A DNA stretch of 62,946 nt, taken from contig CANOLZ010000003.1 in assembly GCA_947567075.1 (NCBI GenBank), positions 1 through 62,946 on the forward strand, read 5' to 3'. Positions 44,081 through 54,379 of the stretch are shown here, in pieces (position 1 is the first letter of the stretch; every line of letters begins with the position of its first letter). The DNA is from an uncultured bacterium. Lineage in GTDB: Bacteria > Bacillota > Clostridia > Lachnospirales > Lachnospiraceae. The notes under the pieces were generated by a model. It had not been told where the DNA came from, did not search any database, and saw only the letters and a list, made by a program, of their open reading frames with translations. The position numbers and the translations under genes were made by a program.

Positions 44081-44959
44081 CTAATCATTTTGGCCTACAA
44101 TAGCTGTCCCAATTCCTTTATCTGTAAAAATCTCCAAAAGGATGCAGTGGGGAATTCTTCCATCTAAAATATGAACTCTCTTCACCCCTCCTTTCATAGC
44201 TTCAATGCAGCTTTTTAACTTTGGCATCATGCCTCCCCCAATCAGTCCTTCTTTCATAAGGGCTTCTGCCTCTTCCACAGTAATTTTGGGAAGGAAGGTA
44301 TCCTTGTCGTCTGGATATCGGTAAACCCCTTCAATATCTGTGAGGAATGCCAGCTTTTCTGCATACATTTCTTTTGCAATAGCGCAGGCTGCGTCATCTG
44401 CATTTATGTTGTAAGTTTGAAACTCTCCGTCCAAGCCTATGGGAGCTATAATGGGGAGAAAGTCTTTTTCCAAAAGATCATAAATTACCTTGGCGTTTAC
44501 TTTTTTAATCTCTCCAACAAATCCAATATCCCTTCCGTCAGAATATTTTTTTTCTACTTCCAAAAGTCCCCCGTCTTTTCCACTAATTCCTACTGCTTTC
44601 ACTCCCAGCTCCTGCACTTTTTGGACAAGACTTTTATTTACTTTATTTAAAACCATTTCTACAATTTCCATTGTTTCCTCATCGGTTACCCTAAGTCCAT
44701 TTACAAAGGCAGGCTCCAGGCCTACTTTTTCTACCCATCGGCTTATTTCCTTCCCGCCTCCATGGACTATCACTGGTTTAAATCCAACTAATTTCAATAA
44801 AGTTACGTCTTCAATGACATTCTTTTGAAGCTCACCGCTTGCCATGGCACTTCCCCCATACTTTACCACAATAATTTTTCTGTTAAACTTTTGTATGTAT
44901 GGAAGGGCTTCAATAAGCACCTTTGCCTTTTGCAAATACTTGTCCATGTCCGTCTCCAT
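44081..44959 (-). CDS. argB: Acetylglutamate kinase
   Basis: The 292-residue enzyme phosphorylates N-acetylglutamate. It has [28 protein letters not shown], and a C-terminal [10 protein letters not shown] region. I chose the ATG at 44,957-44,959 ([10 protein letters not shown]), preceded by GGAAAGGAGATTAG. Confidence 0.95.
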   Translation of the reverse strand: METDMDKYLQKAKVLIEALPYIQKFNRKIIVVKYGGSAMASGELQKNVIEDVTLLKLVGFKPVIVHGGGKEISRWVEKVGLEPAFVNGLRVTDEETMEIVEMVLNKVNKSLVQKVQELGVKAVGISGKDGGLLEVEKKYSDGRDIGFVGEIKKVNAKVIYDLLEKDFLPIIAPIGLDGEFQTYNINADDAACAIAKEMYAEKLAFLTDIEGVYRYPDDKDTFLPKITVEEAEALMKEGLIGGGMMPKLKSCIEAMKGGVKRVHILDGRIPHCILLEIFTDKGIGTAIVGQND

Positions 44960-44996
44960 TTTTTCTAATCTCCTTTCCATCTATCCCAATCTATTT

Positions 44997-46220
44997 TTAT
45001 GAGCGGTAATCCCCATTAATTTTCACATAATCATAAGTTAAATCGCATCCCCATGCTGCTGCCTCTTCTCTTCCTTCCTTTACATCCACAAAAATAGTAA
45101 CTTCTTGTTGGGACAATATTTTTGCAGCTTCTTCTTCCTGATAATCTGTTCCTTTGCCCTCCTTATAAACGAAAATACTTCCTCCCTTACTTTGGAAGCT
45201 AAGTTCTACCTTATCTGGATCAAATTCTGCCCCTGAATATCCCATGGCGCATAAAATCCGCCCCCAGTTTGCGTCATGGCCAAAGATGGCAGCCTTTGTC
45301 AGCGAAGAAGATATAATAGATTTGCTTAATAGTACTGCATCTTTTTTAGTCCTGGCATTGACCACCTTTGCCTCAATAAGAGCAGTGGCCCCTTCCCCAT
45401 CCCCTGCTATAGACTTTGCCAAATAAACATTCACTTCATGAAAGGCTTTTCGAAATTTTTCAAAGTCCTTTCCTCTATTACATATTTTTTTATTTTTTGC
45501 CATTCCATTTGCCAGCACAATGAAACTGTCATTTGTAGAAGTATCCCCGTCTACAGAAATCATATTATAGGTATCTTTCACATCTTCTTTTACTAATTCA
45601 TCCAAAAGCTCTTTGTCTATCTCCACATCTGTCGTTACAAAGGCCAACATAGTACACATATCTGGGTGAATCATGCCAGAGCCTTTGCACATGCCCCCAA
45701 TGGTCACTATTTCTCCTTCTATTTCTATTTGTACTGCAATCTCTTTTTTCTTTGTATCCGTAGTCAAAATTGCCTGAGCGGCAAGGCTGCCTGCCTCTAT
45801 TGTATCTGATAGGCTGTCAGCCATAGCCTCTATTCCCCTCTCCAATTTTTCTATAGGAAGCTCCATGCCAATCACTCCCGTGGAAGCCAAAAGTACAGAA
45901 ATAGAAGGAACAAGTAAAAGGGAGGCTGCTTTTTCTGCAGTTCTTTTACAATGTTCCATTCCATTCTCCCCTGTACATGCATTGGCAATTCCAGCATTGA
46001 CGACAACAGCCTTTACAAAGGGAGTTCCCTCTATGAGATTCATATCCCATTTTACCGGAGCAGCCTTTACCTTATTTGACGTAAAAACTCCTGCCACCTT
46101 ACAGGGCATTTCGCTATAAATCATAGCCATATCATTCCTATTTTTGTAACGGATTCCTGCGTTTGTAGAAGCCGCCAAAAATCCCTTTGGAGCTGTAATT
46201 CCTCCTTTTTTCCACTCCAT
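44997..46220 (-). CDS. argJ: Bifunctional ornithine acetyltransferase / N-acetylglutamate synthase
   Basis: The 407-residue enzyme recycles acetyl groups from acetylornithine to glutamate. The self-cleavage site is visible as MCKGSGMIHPDMCTMLAFVT. The chosen start is the ATG before EWKKGGITAPKGF (46,218-46,220), after GGAAGGGAGGAGAAA. Confidence 0.95.
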   Translation of the reverse strand: MEWKKGGITAPKGFLAASTNAGIRYKNRNDMAMIYSEMPCKVAGVFTSNKVKAAPVKWDMNLIEGTPFVKAVVVNAGIANACTGENGMEHCKRTAEKAASLLLVPSISVLLASTGVIGMELPIEKLERGIEAMADSLSDTIEAGSLAAQAILTTDTKKKEIAVQIEIEGEIVTIGGMCKGSGMIHPDMCTMLAFVTTDVEIDKELLDELVKEDVKDTYNMISVDGDTSTNDSFIVLANGMAKNKKICNRGKDFEKFRKAFHEVNVYLAKSIAGDGEGATALIEAKVVNARTKKDAVLLSKSIISSSLTKAAIFGHDANWGRILCAMGYSGAEFDPDKVELSFQSKGGSIFVYKEGKGTDYQEEEAAKILSQQEVTIFVDVKEGREEAAAWGCDLTYDYVKINGDYRS

Positions 46221-46271
46221 TTTCTCCTCCCTTCCGTGCAGCCATAAGCTCCACTCCATGAGCTCCTATTG

Positions 46272-46715
46272 TTACTGATTAAAAGCTGTAATATTTTCAT
46301 TGTTTAATGTAAAATCATAATAATTCAAATCTTCCCGAAAGGTCCATCCTACCTCTCTCCAAAAAGCATTCCCACCCTCATTCTTTTTATAGGCAATAAG
46401 GGAAACTTTATTAATGTGCTCCTTTTGGAGAGCCTCCATGGCTGCCACAGCCATAGACTTTCCTATCCCCCTCTTTCGATATTCCTTAGCAACGCAAACA
46501 TGATAGAAACACCCTCTGCGACCATCATGCCCACATAAAATGCTGCCAATAATCCTTCCCTCTTCTTCTGCGACAATACTCGTCCTAGGATTTCTCCTTA
46601 AAAATCGCTCTATCCCTTCCTTGGAATCATCCAAACTTCTTATTCCAAAACCTTTGATCATCTTCCATAATGCATACACTTGTTCATAATCTTCTATAGT
46701 CATAAGACGAATCAT
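46272..46715 (-). CDS. GNAT acetyltransferase inside the arginine operon
   Basis: The 147-residue protein has the acetyl-CoA binding pattern KEYRKRGIGKSMAVAAMEAL, and a probable N-terminal half (MTIEDYEQVYALWKMI). The start is the ATG at 46,713-46,715, with CAGGAGTATAAAA before it. It lies between argC and argJ. ArgJ already supplies N-acetylglutamate, so this may act as an accessory or primer acetylglutamate synthase, or may be unrelated. Confidence 0.82.
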   Translation of the reverse strand: MIRLMTIEDYEQVYALWKMIKGFGIRSLDDSKEGIERFLRRNPRTSIVAEEEGRIIGSILCGHDGRRGCFYHVCVAKEYRKRGIGKSMAVAAMEALQKEHINKVSLIAYKKNEGGNAFWREVGWTFREDLNYYDFTLNNENITAFNQ

Positions 46716-46763
46716 TTTTATACTCCTGTATATAGCAAACCTTGCTTCTAAAGACATCCACTA

Positions 46764-47801
46764 TTATGGAAACATAGGAACAAGATCCAATCCTTCATTC
46801 TCAGGCAGACCTAACATAAGGTTCATGTTTTGGACAGCCTGTCCCGCTGCCCCCTTTACTAAATTATCCATAGCTCCCATAACAATTATTCTCTTTGTCC
46901 TCTTATCTATTTTAAAGTTTACATCTACATAATTGCTTCCTTTTACCCATTTTGTCTCTGGGCATTGTTCCTTCTCCAATACCCGCACATATTTCTCCCC
47001 TTTATAATAGGAATCATATACTTCCTTTACTTCCTCATAGGAAACTTCCTCTTTCAACATCCCATAGGCTGTGATCAAAATTCCCCTGTTCATAGGTACA
47101 AGATGGGGAGTAAAATTAATGACTATCTTCTTTTTAGCCAAAGAGGATAGCTGTTCCTCTATTTCAGGAGTATGTCTGTGGGAAGCCACTCCATAAGCCT
47201 TTATATTCTCGTTGACCTCACAAAAAAGCTGCTCCATCTTAGCTCCCCTTCCAGCTCCTGAAGCTCCTGATTTTGCATCAATAATGAACGTATTGGTATC
47301 TATGATTCCTTCTTTTATTAAAGGGTATAAAGATATGAGGGAACAAGTAGGGTAACATCCAGGATTTGCTACAAGTCTGGCTTCTCTTATTTTCTCTCTG
47401 TTAAACTCACATAACCCGTAAACTGCTTTAGGGAGCAATGAAGGAGCCTTATGTTCCATCCCGTACCACTCTTCATAATCCTTTGCATCTTTTAGTCTGA
47501 AATCTGCGCTTAAATCAATTACTTTTGCCTTGGACAAAATCTTATCGTTTAAACGAGAAGCTAAAAATCCTTGAGGAGTAGCAGTAAAAATCACATCTAC
47601 CTTATCTGCCAGCTCTTCTATATTTTCATCCATGCATACATCGTCCACTAACTGGAACATGTTCTTATATATGTTTCCGTATTTTTCATTTTGGTAGCTT
47701 TTGGAACCAAACCATTTCACTTCCACTTCTTTATGATTCCACAACAGTCTTACCAGTTCTCCCCCTGCATATCCTGTGGAGCCAATAATTCCAATCTTCA
47801 A
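46764..47801 (-). CDS. argC: N-acetyl-gamma-glutamyl-phosphate reductase
   Basis: The 345-residue enzyme has the Rossmann start MKIGIIGSTGYAGGELVRLL, the active Cys in VANPGCYPTCSLISLYP and DAKSGASGAGRG. The start appears to be TTG at 47,799-47,801, with GGTGAG a few bases upstream, so translation may be weak. First gene of the operon. Confidence 0.93.
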   Translation of the reverse strand: MKIGIIGSTGYAGGELVRLLWNHKEVEVKWFGSKSYQNEKYGNIYKNMFQLVDDVCMDENIEELADKVDVIFTATPQGFLASRLNDKILSKAKVIDLSADFRLKDAKDYEEWYGMEHKAPSLLPKAVYGLCEFNREKIREARLVANPGCYPTCSLISLYPLIKEGIIDTNTFIIDAKSGASGAGRGAKMEQLFCEVNENIKAYGVASHRHTPEIEEQLSSLAKKKIVINFTPHLVPMNRGILITAYGMLKEEVSYEEVKEVYDSYYKGEKYVRVLEKEQCPETKWVKGSNYVDVNFKIDKRTKRIIVMGAMDNLVKGAAGQAVQNMNLMLGLPENEGLDLVPMFP

Positions 47802-47922
47802 AGGTTCTCACCATGCCTTTCTCCCAGCCTTTTAACAAGTATTCCTCTAAAAAGGAAGGGTTTTACTCATTATCATATAATAAACAGTATTGAAAAACAA
47901 GAGAATGCCTCTAATTTTTCAT

Positions 47923-47959
47923 AATGAATAATTATACATTTTTTACGCATAATATACAA
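47923..47959 (-). promoter_or_regulatory. argC promoter with overlapping ARG box
   Basis: On the minus strand TTGTAT (47,954-47,959), 17 bases, TATAAT (47,931-47,936). The + strand bases 47,923-47,940 (AATGAATAATTATACATT) match the ArgR/AhrC operator consensus at 15 of 16 defined positions and cover the -10. Bound ArgR would block transcription when arginine is plentiful. Confidence 0.8.
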
Positions 47960-48000
47960 TAACCTTTTTTATATTTTATACCATACTGTACATTTTTCCC

Positions 48001-48029
48001 TTGCACATCACAATAGAATAGTGTATAGT
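48001..48029 (+). promoter_or_regulatory. argG promoter
   Basis: TTGCAC (48,001-48,006), 17 bases, TATAGT (48,024-48,029), about 100 bases before the argG start. Spacing is ideal. Confidence 0.75.
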
Positions 48030-48054
48030 AACAAAGAAAATACATAAAAACTCC

Positions 48055-48072
48055 TATGCATAAATTTTCATA
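48055..48072 (+). promoter_or_regulatory. Second ARG box in the argG leader
   Basis: TATGCATAAATTTTCATA matches the ARG box at 14 of 16 defined positions. It lies about 20 bases downstream of the expected argG transcription start, where ArgR can act as a roadblock. Confidence 0.6.
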
Positions 48073-48129
48073 ATCATAGGGTAAAAATTACAGTAGCGCT
48101 GCCCCTTTGGCAGTAGAACGGAGGAAAAA

Positions 48130-49338
48130 ATGAAAGATAAAGTTGTTTTAGCCTATTCAGGAGGATTGGATACAACAGCCATCATTCCATGGTTAAAAGA
48201 AAATTTTAATTATGAAGTCATATGCGTCTGTGTAGACTGTGGTCAAGAAAATGAATTAGATGGTTTGGAAGAAAGGGCAAAGGCAAGCGGGGCTGCAAAA
48301 TTATATATTGAAGATGTTGTAGATGAATTTTGTGACGAATATATTATTCCATGTGTCCAGGCAAACGCTATTTATGAAAATAAATATCTTCTTGGAACTT
48401 CCATGGCAAGACCCCTGATTGCTAAAAAATTAGTGGAAATTGCAAAAAAGGAAGGAGCTAAAGCTATCTGTCATGGAGCTACTGGAAAGGGAAATGATCA
48501 AATCCGTTTTGAGTTAGGCATAAAAGCTCTTGCTCCAGAGCTTTCCATTATTGCAGCATGGAGGAATGAAAAATGGTCCATGGACTCTAGAGAAGAGGAA
48601 ATTGCCTACTGTAAAGCTCACGGAATCCACCTCCCCTTTTCCCCTGAAACGAGCTACAGCCGAGATCGAAACTTATGGCATATTAGTCATGAAGGGCTGG
48701 AATTAGAAGATCCATCCAGGGAACCTGACTATGAACGTCTATTAGTTCTTGGAACAACCCCTAAAAAAGCACCTGATCAAGAAGAATATCTTTCTTTATC
48801 CTTTGAAAAAGGTGTTCCTGTCAGCTTAAATGGCAAGGAAATGAAAGTGTCAGACATTATTCGTCAGTTAAATATATTAGGTGGAAAACATGGCATTGGG
48901 ATTGTTGATATTGTAGAAAACCGAGTCGTTGGAATGAAATCTCGAGGGGTTTATGAAACCCCAGGAGGAACTATTTTAATGGAAGCCCACCAGCAGTTAG
49001 AAGAACTGATTTTGGACAGAGAAACTTACACCTTAAAAAAAGACATGGGAAACAAATTGGCAGATATTGTATACGAAGGAAAATGGTTTACCCCCATTCG
49101 GGAAGCTGTCCAAGCCTTTATTGAATCAACACAGACATATGTTACTGGAGAAGTAAAATTAAAACTTTACAAAGGAAACATTATAAAAGCTGGAACTACA
49201 TCCCCCTACTCTTTGTACAATGAAAGCATCGCTTCTTTTACAACAGGAGACTTATATGATCATCATGACGCTGAAGGTTTTATTAACTTATTCGGACTTG
49301 CCAGCAAAGTCCGGGCCATGAAACTGACCCAGGTATAA
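48130..49338 (+). CDS. argG: Argininosuccinate synthase
   Basis: The 402-residue enzyme joins citrulline and aspartate. It has the ATP motif [27 protein letters not shown] and the C-terminal [13 protein letters not shown]. Ribosome site ACGGAGGAAAAA. It diverges from argC with ARG boxes in between; argH is not in the window. Confidence 0.97.
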   Translation: MKDKVVLAYSGGLDTTAIIPWLKENFNYEVICVCVDCGQENELDGLEERAKASGAAKLYIEDVVDEFCDEYIIPCVQANAIYENKYLLGTSMARPLIAKKLVEIAKKEGAKAICHGATGKGNDQIRFELGIKALAPELSIIAAWRNEKWSMDSREEEIAYCKAHGIHLPFSPETSYSRDRNLWHISHEGLELEDPSREPDYERLLVLGTTPKKAPDQEEYLSLSFEKGVPVSLNGKEMKVSDIIRQLNILGGKHGIGIVDIVENRVVGMKSRGVYETPGGTILMEAHQQLEELILDRETYTLKKDMGNKLADIVYEGKWFTPIREAVQAFIESTQTYVTGEVKLKLYKGNIIKAGTTSPYSLYNESIASFTTGDLYDHHDAEGFINLFGLASKVRAMKLTQV

Positions 49339-49342
49339 TATT

Positions 49343-49387
49343 AAAAGCCAAACCATAAAGACCTTACTCTCTATAGTTTGGCTTTTT
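49343..49387 (+). terminator. argG terminator
   Basis: The stem AAAAGCCAAAC / GTTTGGCTTTTTT ends in a run of T on the + strand, five bases after the argG stop. Confidence 0.85.
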
Positions 49388-49423
49388 TATCCTCCTTTTA
49401 GCGAAAGCAGAAACATTTCTATA

Positions 49424-50242
49424 CTACCAAGTTTTCTCTAATGCTAAGTGATAGTCAATTTTGTAAGGGCTGTCCTCCCTTTCTTTTAAGTCCTCATAAA
49501 TTGCCCTGCGTTCCTCACTGCTTTCTTGCGACCAATATTCATAGCCCCGTAAATAACTGTCTATTAAATCATCCCAGGATGAAAATAAAGGCTGGATTAT
49601 TTTTGCAATTTCCAAAGACTTATCCAGAGCCTCCTCTTGTGTATAGTATTCTGCCAGATAGAAAAATCCAAGGAGATTCATAGCCCTGCAGTAATCCCAG
49701 CCTAAAATAGCATCTTCGCCATATTCTTCATACATGGCATAACTATTCTTAATAAACTCAATATCTTCAGAAGTTACTTCAAAATTCTCTTCTAAGAAAG
49801 CTCCCCGTTCCTCTAAGGGCACCTGTCCCAGGCCATTCTCCTCCATATATTTCATATTCTCTATAAATTCTGCTCGATGTCCTTCTGCCAGTATCCACTC
49901 CAAAGTCTCATCTGCCGAGGCTCTATCTGTCGTATCCCACCATTCCTTAAGGAGCTCCTGATTGATTAAAGCGCTATTTTTATTAGCTGGAAGCCCAGCA
50001 AATTGATTATAATCCCATCCATTTACTTCTGTAAGAATTGCATAAGATGCATTGAACCAGCGCACTGTGTCTGTCCGTTCTACCGTCGTACTATTCTCTT
50101 CCTCTGGCAATGTATCTTCCACTATCATATCTTGTAATTCCTCTGATGTATTTGTCCTGCTCACTCCACATCCCTGCAATCCTAATAGGAGCATGAGCAA
50201 GAGGGCACATCTTCTTTGACAAACTGCCTTTTTTCTTTTCAT
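49424..50242 (-). CDS. DUF1266 lipoprotein
   Basis: The 272-residue protein has a lipobox (LQGCG, about residue 24). The C-terminal ~120 residues match DUF1266: GWDYCRAMNLLGFFYLAEYY then EEALDKSLEIAKIIQPLFSSW. The function of DUF1266 is not known. The ribosome site is weak (TTAGAAATT before ATG). Confidence 0.82.
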   Translation of the reverse strand: MKRKKAVCQRRCALLLMLLLGLQGCGVSRTNTSEELQDMIVEDTLPEEENSTTVERTDTVRWFNASYAILTEVNGWDYNQFAGLPANKNSALINQELLKEWWDTTDRASADETLEWILAEGHRAEFIENMKYMEENGLGQVPLEERGAFLEENFEVTSEDIEFIKNSYAMYEEYGEDAILGWDYCRAMNLLGFFYLAEYYTQEEALDKSLEIAKIIQPLFSSWDDLIDSYLRGYEYWSQESSEERRAIYEDLKEREDSPYKIDYHLALEKTW

Positions 50243-50294
50243 AATTTCTAATTTTTAAATAGCTCTACCCCTATTACATAAAGGAAAGTACAGG

Positions 50295-51215
50295 CTACAA
50301 AGCTTCCTTCACATTCCACTTCAATTTTTCCCATTCATCCTCATTTTCTACATAATACTTGGGGCATGCTTTTCCTCCTTCATCATAATGTCTTAGTATG
50401 TCCCCAGTATCCAACTCATACCTGTCCAAAAGCCATACTAAAAGCTTTATAAGGGACTCATTCGTAGCATCTGTAAACTCTCCGTTCTCAGCCAAATAAC
50501 AGCATTCAATTGAAATGGAGTCATAATTCCTTCCCATTACTGCATAACCAATTTCATCTAAGGGAAGACATTGGATAATATCCCCGTCATAGCCAATAAT
50601 AAAATGTGCACTGGCAGAAGTAATGTGAGTGCTCATTAAGGATTGAAAATAACTTCTATTTTGCTGTGCAGTTGTATTAGGATTGGCAGTGTAATGAACA
50701 AAAATGTTTTTAACCTCAGTCAGAGGCTCTCCTGGCCTGGAATATTCATTCACTGTTAAAAAGTCCTCTGTTAGAAAAGGTTTCCTCTCATCTATATTTT
50801 TCTTTATTACTGGTGGGGTTACTTCCCTAAAAGCTTCTTTGACCTCCTTCTCAATAACCTTCTCCTCCTTCTTAAAAAAATGGACAATCAAAAAAATGCC
50901 CAAAGCTAAAATGGCAAAGAGAATGCTAAAAGCAATCATTTTATATTTCATTTGACGCTTTTTTCTTAACATTCTCCTCCTTAGAGCTTCCTCTCTAGAA
51001 ATTCTTCTCCTTCTCTTTACTGGAGGCGCAAACACCATGTCTGGAACTGAATGATAGGTTCCCTCTACCCTTCTCTGCCCTTTTTGGGAATCCCTCTTTT
51101 TAAAATCAACAATATGTAATTGTTCCCTTTTTCTCCTTTGTCCCTCTCTGTAATCCGTCCTCTCCACCACATGGAGCTCTTTGTGCCTCTCCTGTTTTCT
51201 TGATGGTGTTTCCAT
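50295..51215 (-). CDS. Membrane-anchored N-acetylmuramoyl-L-alanine amidase
   Basis: The 306-residue protein has a basic, probably cytoplasmic head (1-88), one membrane helix (about 92-112) and an amidase-2 domain (about 160-300) with NIFVHYTANPNT, SAHFIIGYDGDIIQCLPL and the zinc His in ILRHYDE. It would cut peptidoglycan stem peptides outside the cell. The strongly basic head is longer than usual. Confidence 0.88.
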   Translation of the reverse strand: METPSRKQERHKELHVVERTDYREGQRRKREQLHIVDFKKRDSQKGQRRVEGTYHSVPDMVFAPPVKRRRRISREEALRRRMLRKKRQMKYKMIAFSILFAILALGIFLIVHFFKKEEKVIEKEVKEAFREVTPPVIKKNIDERKPFLTEDFLTVNEYSRPGEPLTEVKNIFVHYTANPNTTAQQNRSYFQSLMSTHITSASAHFIIGYDGDIIQCLPLDEIGYAVMGRNYDSISIECCYLAENGEFTDATNESLIKLLVWLLDRYELDTGDILRHYDEGGKACPKYYVENEDEWEKLKWNVKEAL

Positions 51216-51491
51216 ATTCCTTTCCCCTTATTCTTCTCATTGTACCCATGAGGTTCACCTTCTGTGTCCATACCTCTTTGCAGTAAAAATAATATACTAA
51301 CTTACTTATATTCATAAAAATTTTACTATAATTTTATCTAAAAAGTCTTAAAAAATCATTAAGAATCAAATAAATGTTTCTTTAAATTTTTATATTTTTA
51401 TAAAAGTACTGGTTAATACCCACACCTTTACCTAAAAAGGGCTCCTTATTGGACATTATTAGTCTTTGCCAAAAATTCAAAGAAGAATCTT

Positions 51492-53183
51492 TTATTCTTT
51501 TATATTTGTTTTTAAACGGAATACATCCATAAGCCTTTTTAATAGTCCTGCCTGTTCCTTAAGTTCCTGACTGGTAGCTGCACTTTCTTCTGCTGTGGAA
51601 GAATTGGCCTGTACCACGCTGGAAATATGACTGATCTGTCCTTGAACTTGAGAAATAGAATCTGTCTGGGTACGAGAAGCTTCTGCAATTCCATTAATAA
51701 TCTCAGCCACTTCATTTGCCCCTGACACAACGGTTTGAAGCTGGTCGGCAGTTTCATTTGCAATTTTTGTTCCATGTTCCACTGCTCTAATAGAACGCTC
51801 AATCAATACAGTTGTTGACTGGGAAGCCTCCGCCGTTTTGCTGGCCAGACTGCGGACCTCTTCAGCTACAACGGCAAATCCCTTTCCCTCTGCCCCTGCC
51901 CTTGCTGCCTCTACAGCTGCGTTCAAAGAAAGAATATTTGTTTGGAATGTAATATCTTCAATAGTTTTTATAATTTTTCCTATTTCGTTGGAACTAGTAT
52001 TAATTTCCTCCATGGCATGAATCATTTCTTGCATTTTTTCATTGCTTTCCACAATTTGCTCCTCTACGCTCTTTACCTTTTGAATTGCCTGTTCTGTATT
52101 TTCTGCTGTCCGATCCACATGCCTGGAAATTTCATGAATTGCTTCCTCTAATTCCTCCACTGCATCTGCCTGTTCCACTACTCCCTGACTTAATGCCTGG
52201 GAGCCTGCTGACATTTGCTCCGATCCATTGGAAACCTGGTAAGAGCTGTCTACAATTTGTGTCATAGTTCTGTTAAGTTTTAAAAGTATATCATCTAAGG
52301 ATTTTTTTATGGAAGTAAAGTCACCTACATAATCCTGTGTGGTCATTGCTGACAAATTTCCCTCGGATATAGCAGATAATACAGTGGAAATTTCCCCAAT
52401 ATATCCCTTTAGGCGATAGATAGTTTTTTCAAAGCTTTGAGCAAGAAGGCCTAGCTCATCATCTGAAAAAATATCTATTTTCAGCTCTTCTTTATGTTTA
52501 AGCCCCAAATCTCCCTTTTCCATTGTCTGAGCTGCTATTGTCAGTTTGGAAAGAGGCAGAGAAACAGATTTCTTTATATAGGATGACAGAAAAGAAATAC
52601 AAGCAATACCTAAAAGCACACCTACAAGCCCAGATAATAAAATTGTAATATTCAACCGTCTAGATGCCTCTGCGGAGGATATTCCAGAAAAAATCAGGCC
52701 ATTGATTTTGCCCCCTTCATCTCTCGTGGGAACATAAGAACATATATGATCTACTCCAAGTATTTTTGCCCTTCCCACATAAGTCTTTCCTTGTTCCAGA
52801 ACAGTCACAGTCAAATTTGGAGAAAGTTTTGTGCCAACAGCTCTCTTACCGTCTTGCTGAATAGTTGTATATGCCCTCTCATCTCCATAAAAAATAGTGA
52901 ATTCACATCCTGTTTGTTTCTTTAAATCATCTAAAAGCCTTGTTTTATCCTCTGGTCCTGTATAATTTTCCAGCTGATAAGCAAGTATATTTGTCCCGCT
53001 GACACATTCATCCTTTAGCATTCCCATAATGAGATTATAGAACATGCCAATACAAATGAAAACTACAATAAGTATGGAAAGTCCTAGCATTGTGGCTACC
53101 AAGTTACTTACTTTGCGGCCAATTTGCTGTTTTTTTCCCTTTTTTTGTACTTTCGAAACCAAACTATCTTTCATCTTAATCAC
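51492..53183 (-). CDS. Methyl-accepting chemotaxis protein
   Basis: The 563-residue protein has two membrane helices (about 30-52 and 178-200) enclosing a single-Cache-like sensor, followed by HAMP and a signalling hairpin with the family tip [20 protein letters not shown]. It starts at a GTG five bases after AAAGG; an ATG four codons later is possible. It should sense a small molecule and control CheA. Chemotaxis and most flagellar genes are not in the window. Confidence 0.93.
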   Translation of the reverse strand: MIKMKDSLVSKVQKKGKKQQIGRKVSNLVATMLGLSILIVVFICIGMFYNLIMGMLKDECVSGTNILAYQLENYTGPEDKTRLLDDLKKQTGCEFTIFYGDERAYTTIQQDGKRAVGTKLSPNLTVTVLEQGKTYVGRAKILGVDHICSYVPTRDEGGKINGLIFSGISSAEASRRLNITILLSGLVGVLLGIACISFLSSYIKKSVSLPLSKLTIAAQTMEKGDLGLKHKEELKIDIFSDDELGLLAQSFEKTIYRLKGYIGEISTVLSAISEGNLSAMTTQDYVGDFTSIKKSLDDILLKLNRTMTQIVDSSYQVSNGSEQMSAGSQALSQGVVEQADAVEELEEAIHEISRHVDRTAENTEQAIQKVKSVEEQIVESNEKMQEMIHAMEEINTSSNEIGKIIKTIEDITFQTNILSLNAAVEAARAGAEGKGFAVVAEEVRSLASKTAEASQSTTVLIERSIRAVEHGTKIANETADQLQTVVSGANEVAEIINGIAEASRTQTDSISQVQGQISHISSVVQANSSTAEESAATSQELKEQAGLLKRLMDVFRLKTNIKE

Positions 53184-53489
53184 TTTGCCTTTCTCTAGAT
53201 CTGCATCCTGGATATGTATAGTTAGGCTGCAATATATAAGGTTACAAAATATTCATATAGCATGATAATATAAAGGCTTATAGAATGAAAAAAGCCCCTG
53301 TTGACATCACCAAACAAGAACTAGCTTTCGTAAATATAAACTTATATACATGCTCACTGTCTCCTAAAACTCCAATAAGCTCCCCTCATTAACGGCTATG
53401 TTCTCAAAGAGCAATACAGCAAATGGAAATGGAGACAAATTAATCAAAAAAATGTATCCTTACTGTGTCTGCCTTCTTTTATTAATATT

Positions 53490-53518
53490 ATTATAACGAT
53501 TATCGCTATTTCCGTCAA
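53490..53518 (-). promoter_or_regulatory. Strong promoter with Fur-box-like sequence and no intact gene
   Basis: On the minus strand TTGACG (53,513-53,518), 17 bases, TATAAT (53,490-53,495). The overlapping CGATAATCGTTATAA (53,491-53,505) matches the 7-1-7 Fur consensus at 11 of 14 positions. Only decayed frames lie downstream. Confidence 0.5.
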
Positions 53519-53910
53519 TGAATTCTTATGAATGAACTATTCACTAATTTCTACATCCCACACTATTGGAAATGGGTTCTACATCATAATATTCCTGCAA
53601 TTCCTTAAAATCTCAAGAGACAAAGTAACTATCTTGCTATTGTATATTCTGCCTACTTTCCTATGTCTCCTCTCCATCTTCTAGAAAATCCTCACTGACA
53701 GCAACAACTTCATCCAATTCTACTATTTTGTATATTTGTGAACTGCTGTGTTCCTATCTTGAGCTGTTGGAATGATTCAGACAAATGGTGGCATTGCATT
53801 TTCTACTTTTTTAGATTTCCTGTTTCATTTTGAGAGATATCGCTTCTCATCGTAAGAAATTCCTATTTGTCTATCTGCTACCCATGCCCTAAAGAATTTT
53901 TATTTAAAAA

Positions 53911-53948
53911 AGATGGCCCCGTTATGTAGAATACATAACATGGCCATT
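53911..53948 (-). terminator. Terminator of the repeat lipoprotein
   Basis: On the minus strand, ATGGCC...GTTATGTA and TACATAAC...GGGCCATC pair around TTC, followed by TTTTTTAAAT. It is 45 bases after the lipoprotein stop. Confidence 0.8.
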
Positions 53949-53992
53949 CTTTACTCTTTTATTTATAAATCTTTTACTACTCTAACTATAGA

Positions 53993-54379
53993 TTACTCTG
54001 CATTCGTTGCATCTGTATCCGTTGCATCTGTATCCGTTGCATCTGTACCTGTTGTGTCTGTTCCTGTTGTGTCTGTACCTGTTGTGTCTGTACCTGTTGT
54101 GTCTGTACCTGTTGTGTCTGTTCCTGTTGCATCTGTACCTGTTGCATCTGTACCTGTTGTGTCTGTTCCTGTTGCATCTGTACCTGTTGTGTCTGTATCT
54201 GTTGCATCAGTTCCTGTTGTGTCTGTATCTGTTGCATCAGTTCCTGTTGTGTCTTCCTCTGCTGGAGTTGTACTTTCTACAGGCGCAGGTGTTTCTGTGT
54301 TATCATTTCCTCCACATGCAGTTAATAATGTAGAACAAGTTGCTACTGCTGCAATCATCATTACTAATCTTTTTTTCAT
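53993..54379 (-). CDS. Threonine/aspartate-repeat lipoprotein
   Basis: The 128-residue protein has a signal peptide with lipobox LTAC (about residue 19-22) and a short linker. Residues 46-125 are 16 five-residue units of GTDTT/GTDAT/DTDTT type. Such a chain would be an extended, acidic, possibly O-glycosylated surface stalk. Start site AGGAGGAGTTTATT is strong. The length probably varies between strains because the underlying DNA repeats are nearly identical. Confidence 0.85.
   Translation of the reverse strand: MKKRLVMMIAAVATCSTLLTACGGNDNTETPAPVESTTPAEEDTTGTDATDTDTTGTDATDTDTTGTDATGTDTTGTDATGTDATGTDTTGTDTTGTDTTGTDTTGTDTTGTDATDTDATDTDATNAE
54005..54244 (-). repeat. 16-unit tandem repeat of 15 bp
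   Basis: Sixteen near-identical 15-bp units (TGTTGTGTCTGTACC-like on the + strand) encode the repeated pentapeptide of the lipoprotein. Because the period is a multiple of three, every reading frame is open. Expansion or contraction would keep the frame. Confidence 0.95.

Larger units (their letters stand above)
53184..53992 (-). other. Gene graveyard with decayed frames
   Basis: There is no intact gene in about 800 bases. Around 53,290-53,430 two minus-strand frames read VLLFENIAVNEG then, one base shifted, GELIGVLGDSEHVYKF. The pair is reminiscent of the N-terminus of an ABC ATPase with a frameshift and a lost Walker A. At 53,661-53,750 another frame ends QIYKIVELDEVVAVSEDFLE. These are remnants downstream of the Fur-like promoter at 53,490. 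Confidence 0.35.

Noticed and set aside
42861..47801. Arginine degradation (ADI) cluster linking to the carbamate kinase
   Set aside because: All genes are biosynthetic; arcA and arcB are absent and the carbamate kinase-like gene is 12 kb away.
54005..54244. CRISPR array
   Set aside because: The repeats are 15 bp, directly adjacent and in frame within a lipoprotein gene; there are no spacers and no cas genes.
53986..54333. Gln-rich or Leu-rich proteins in the other frames of the repeat
   Set aside because: All frames stay open because the period is a multiple of three; the lipoprotein frame has a signal peptide, lipobox and strong ribosome site.
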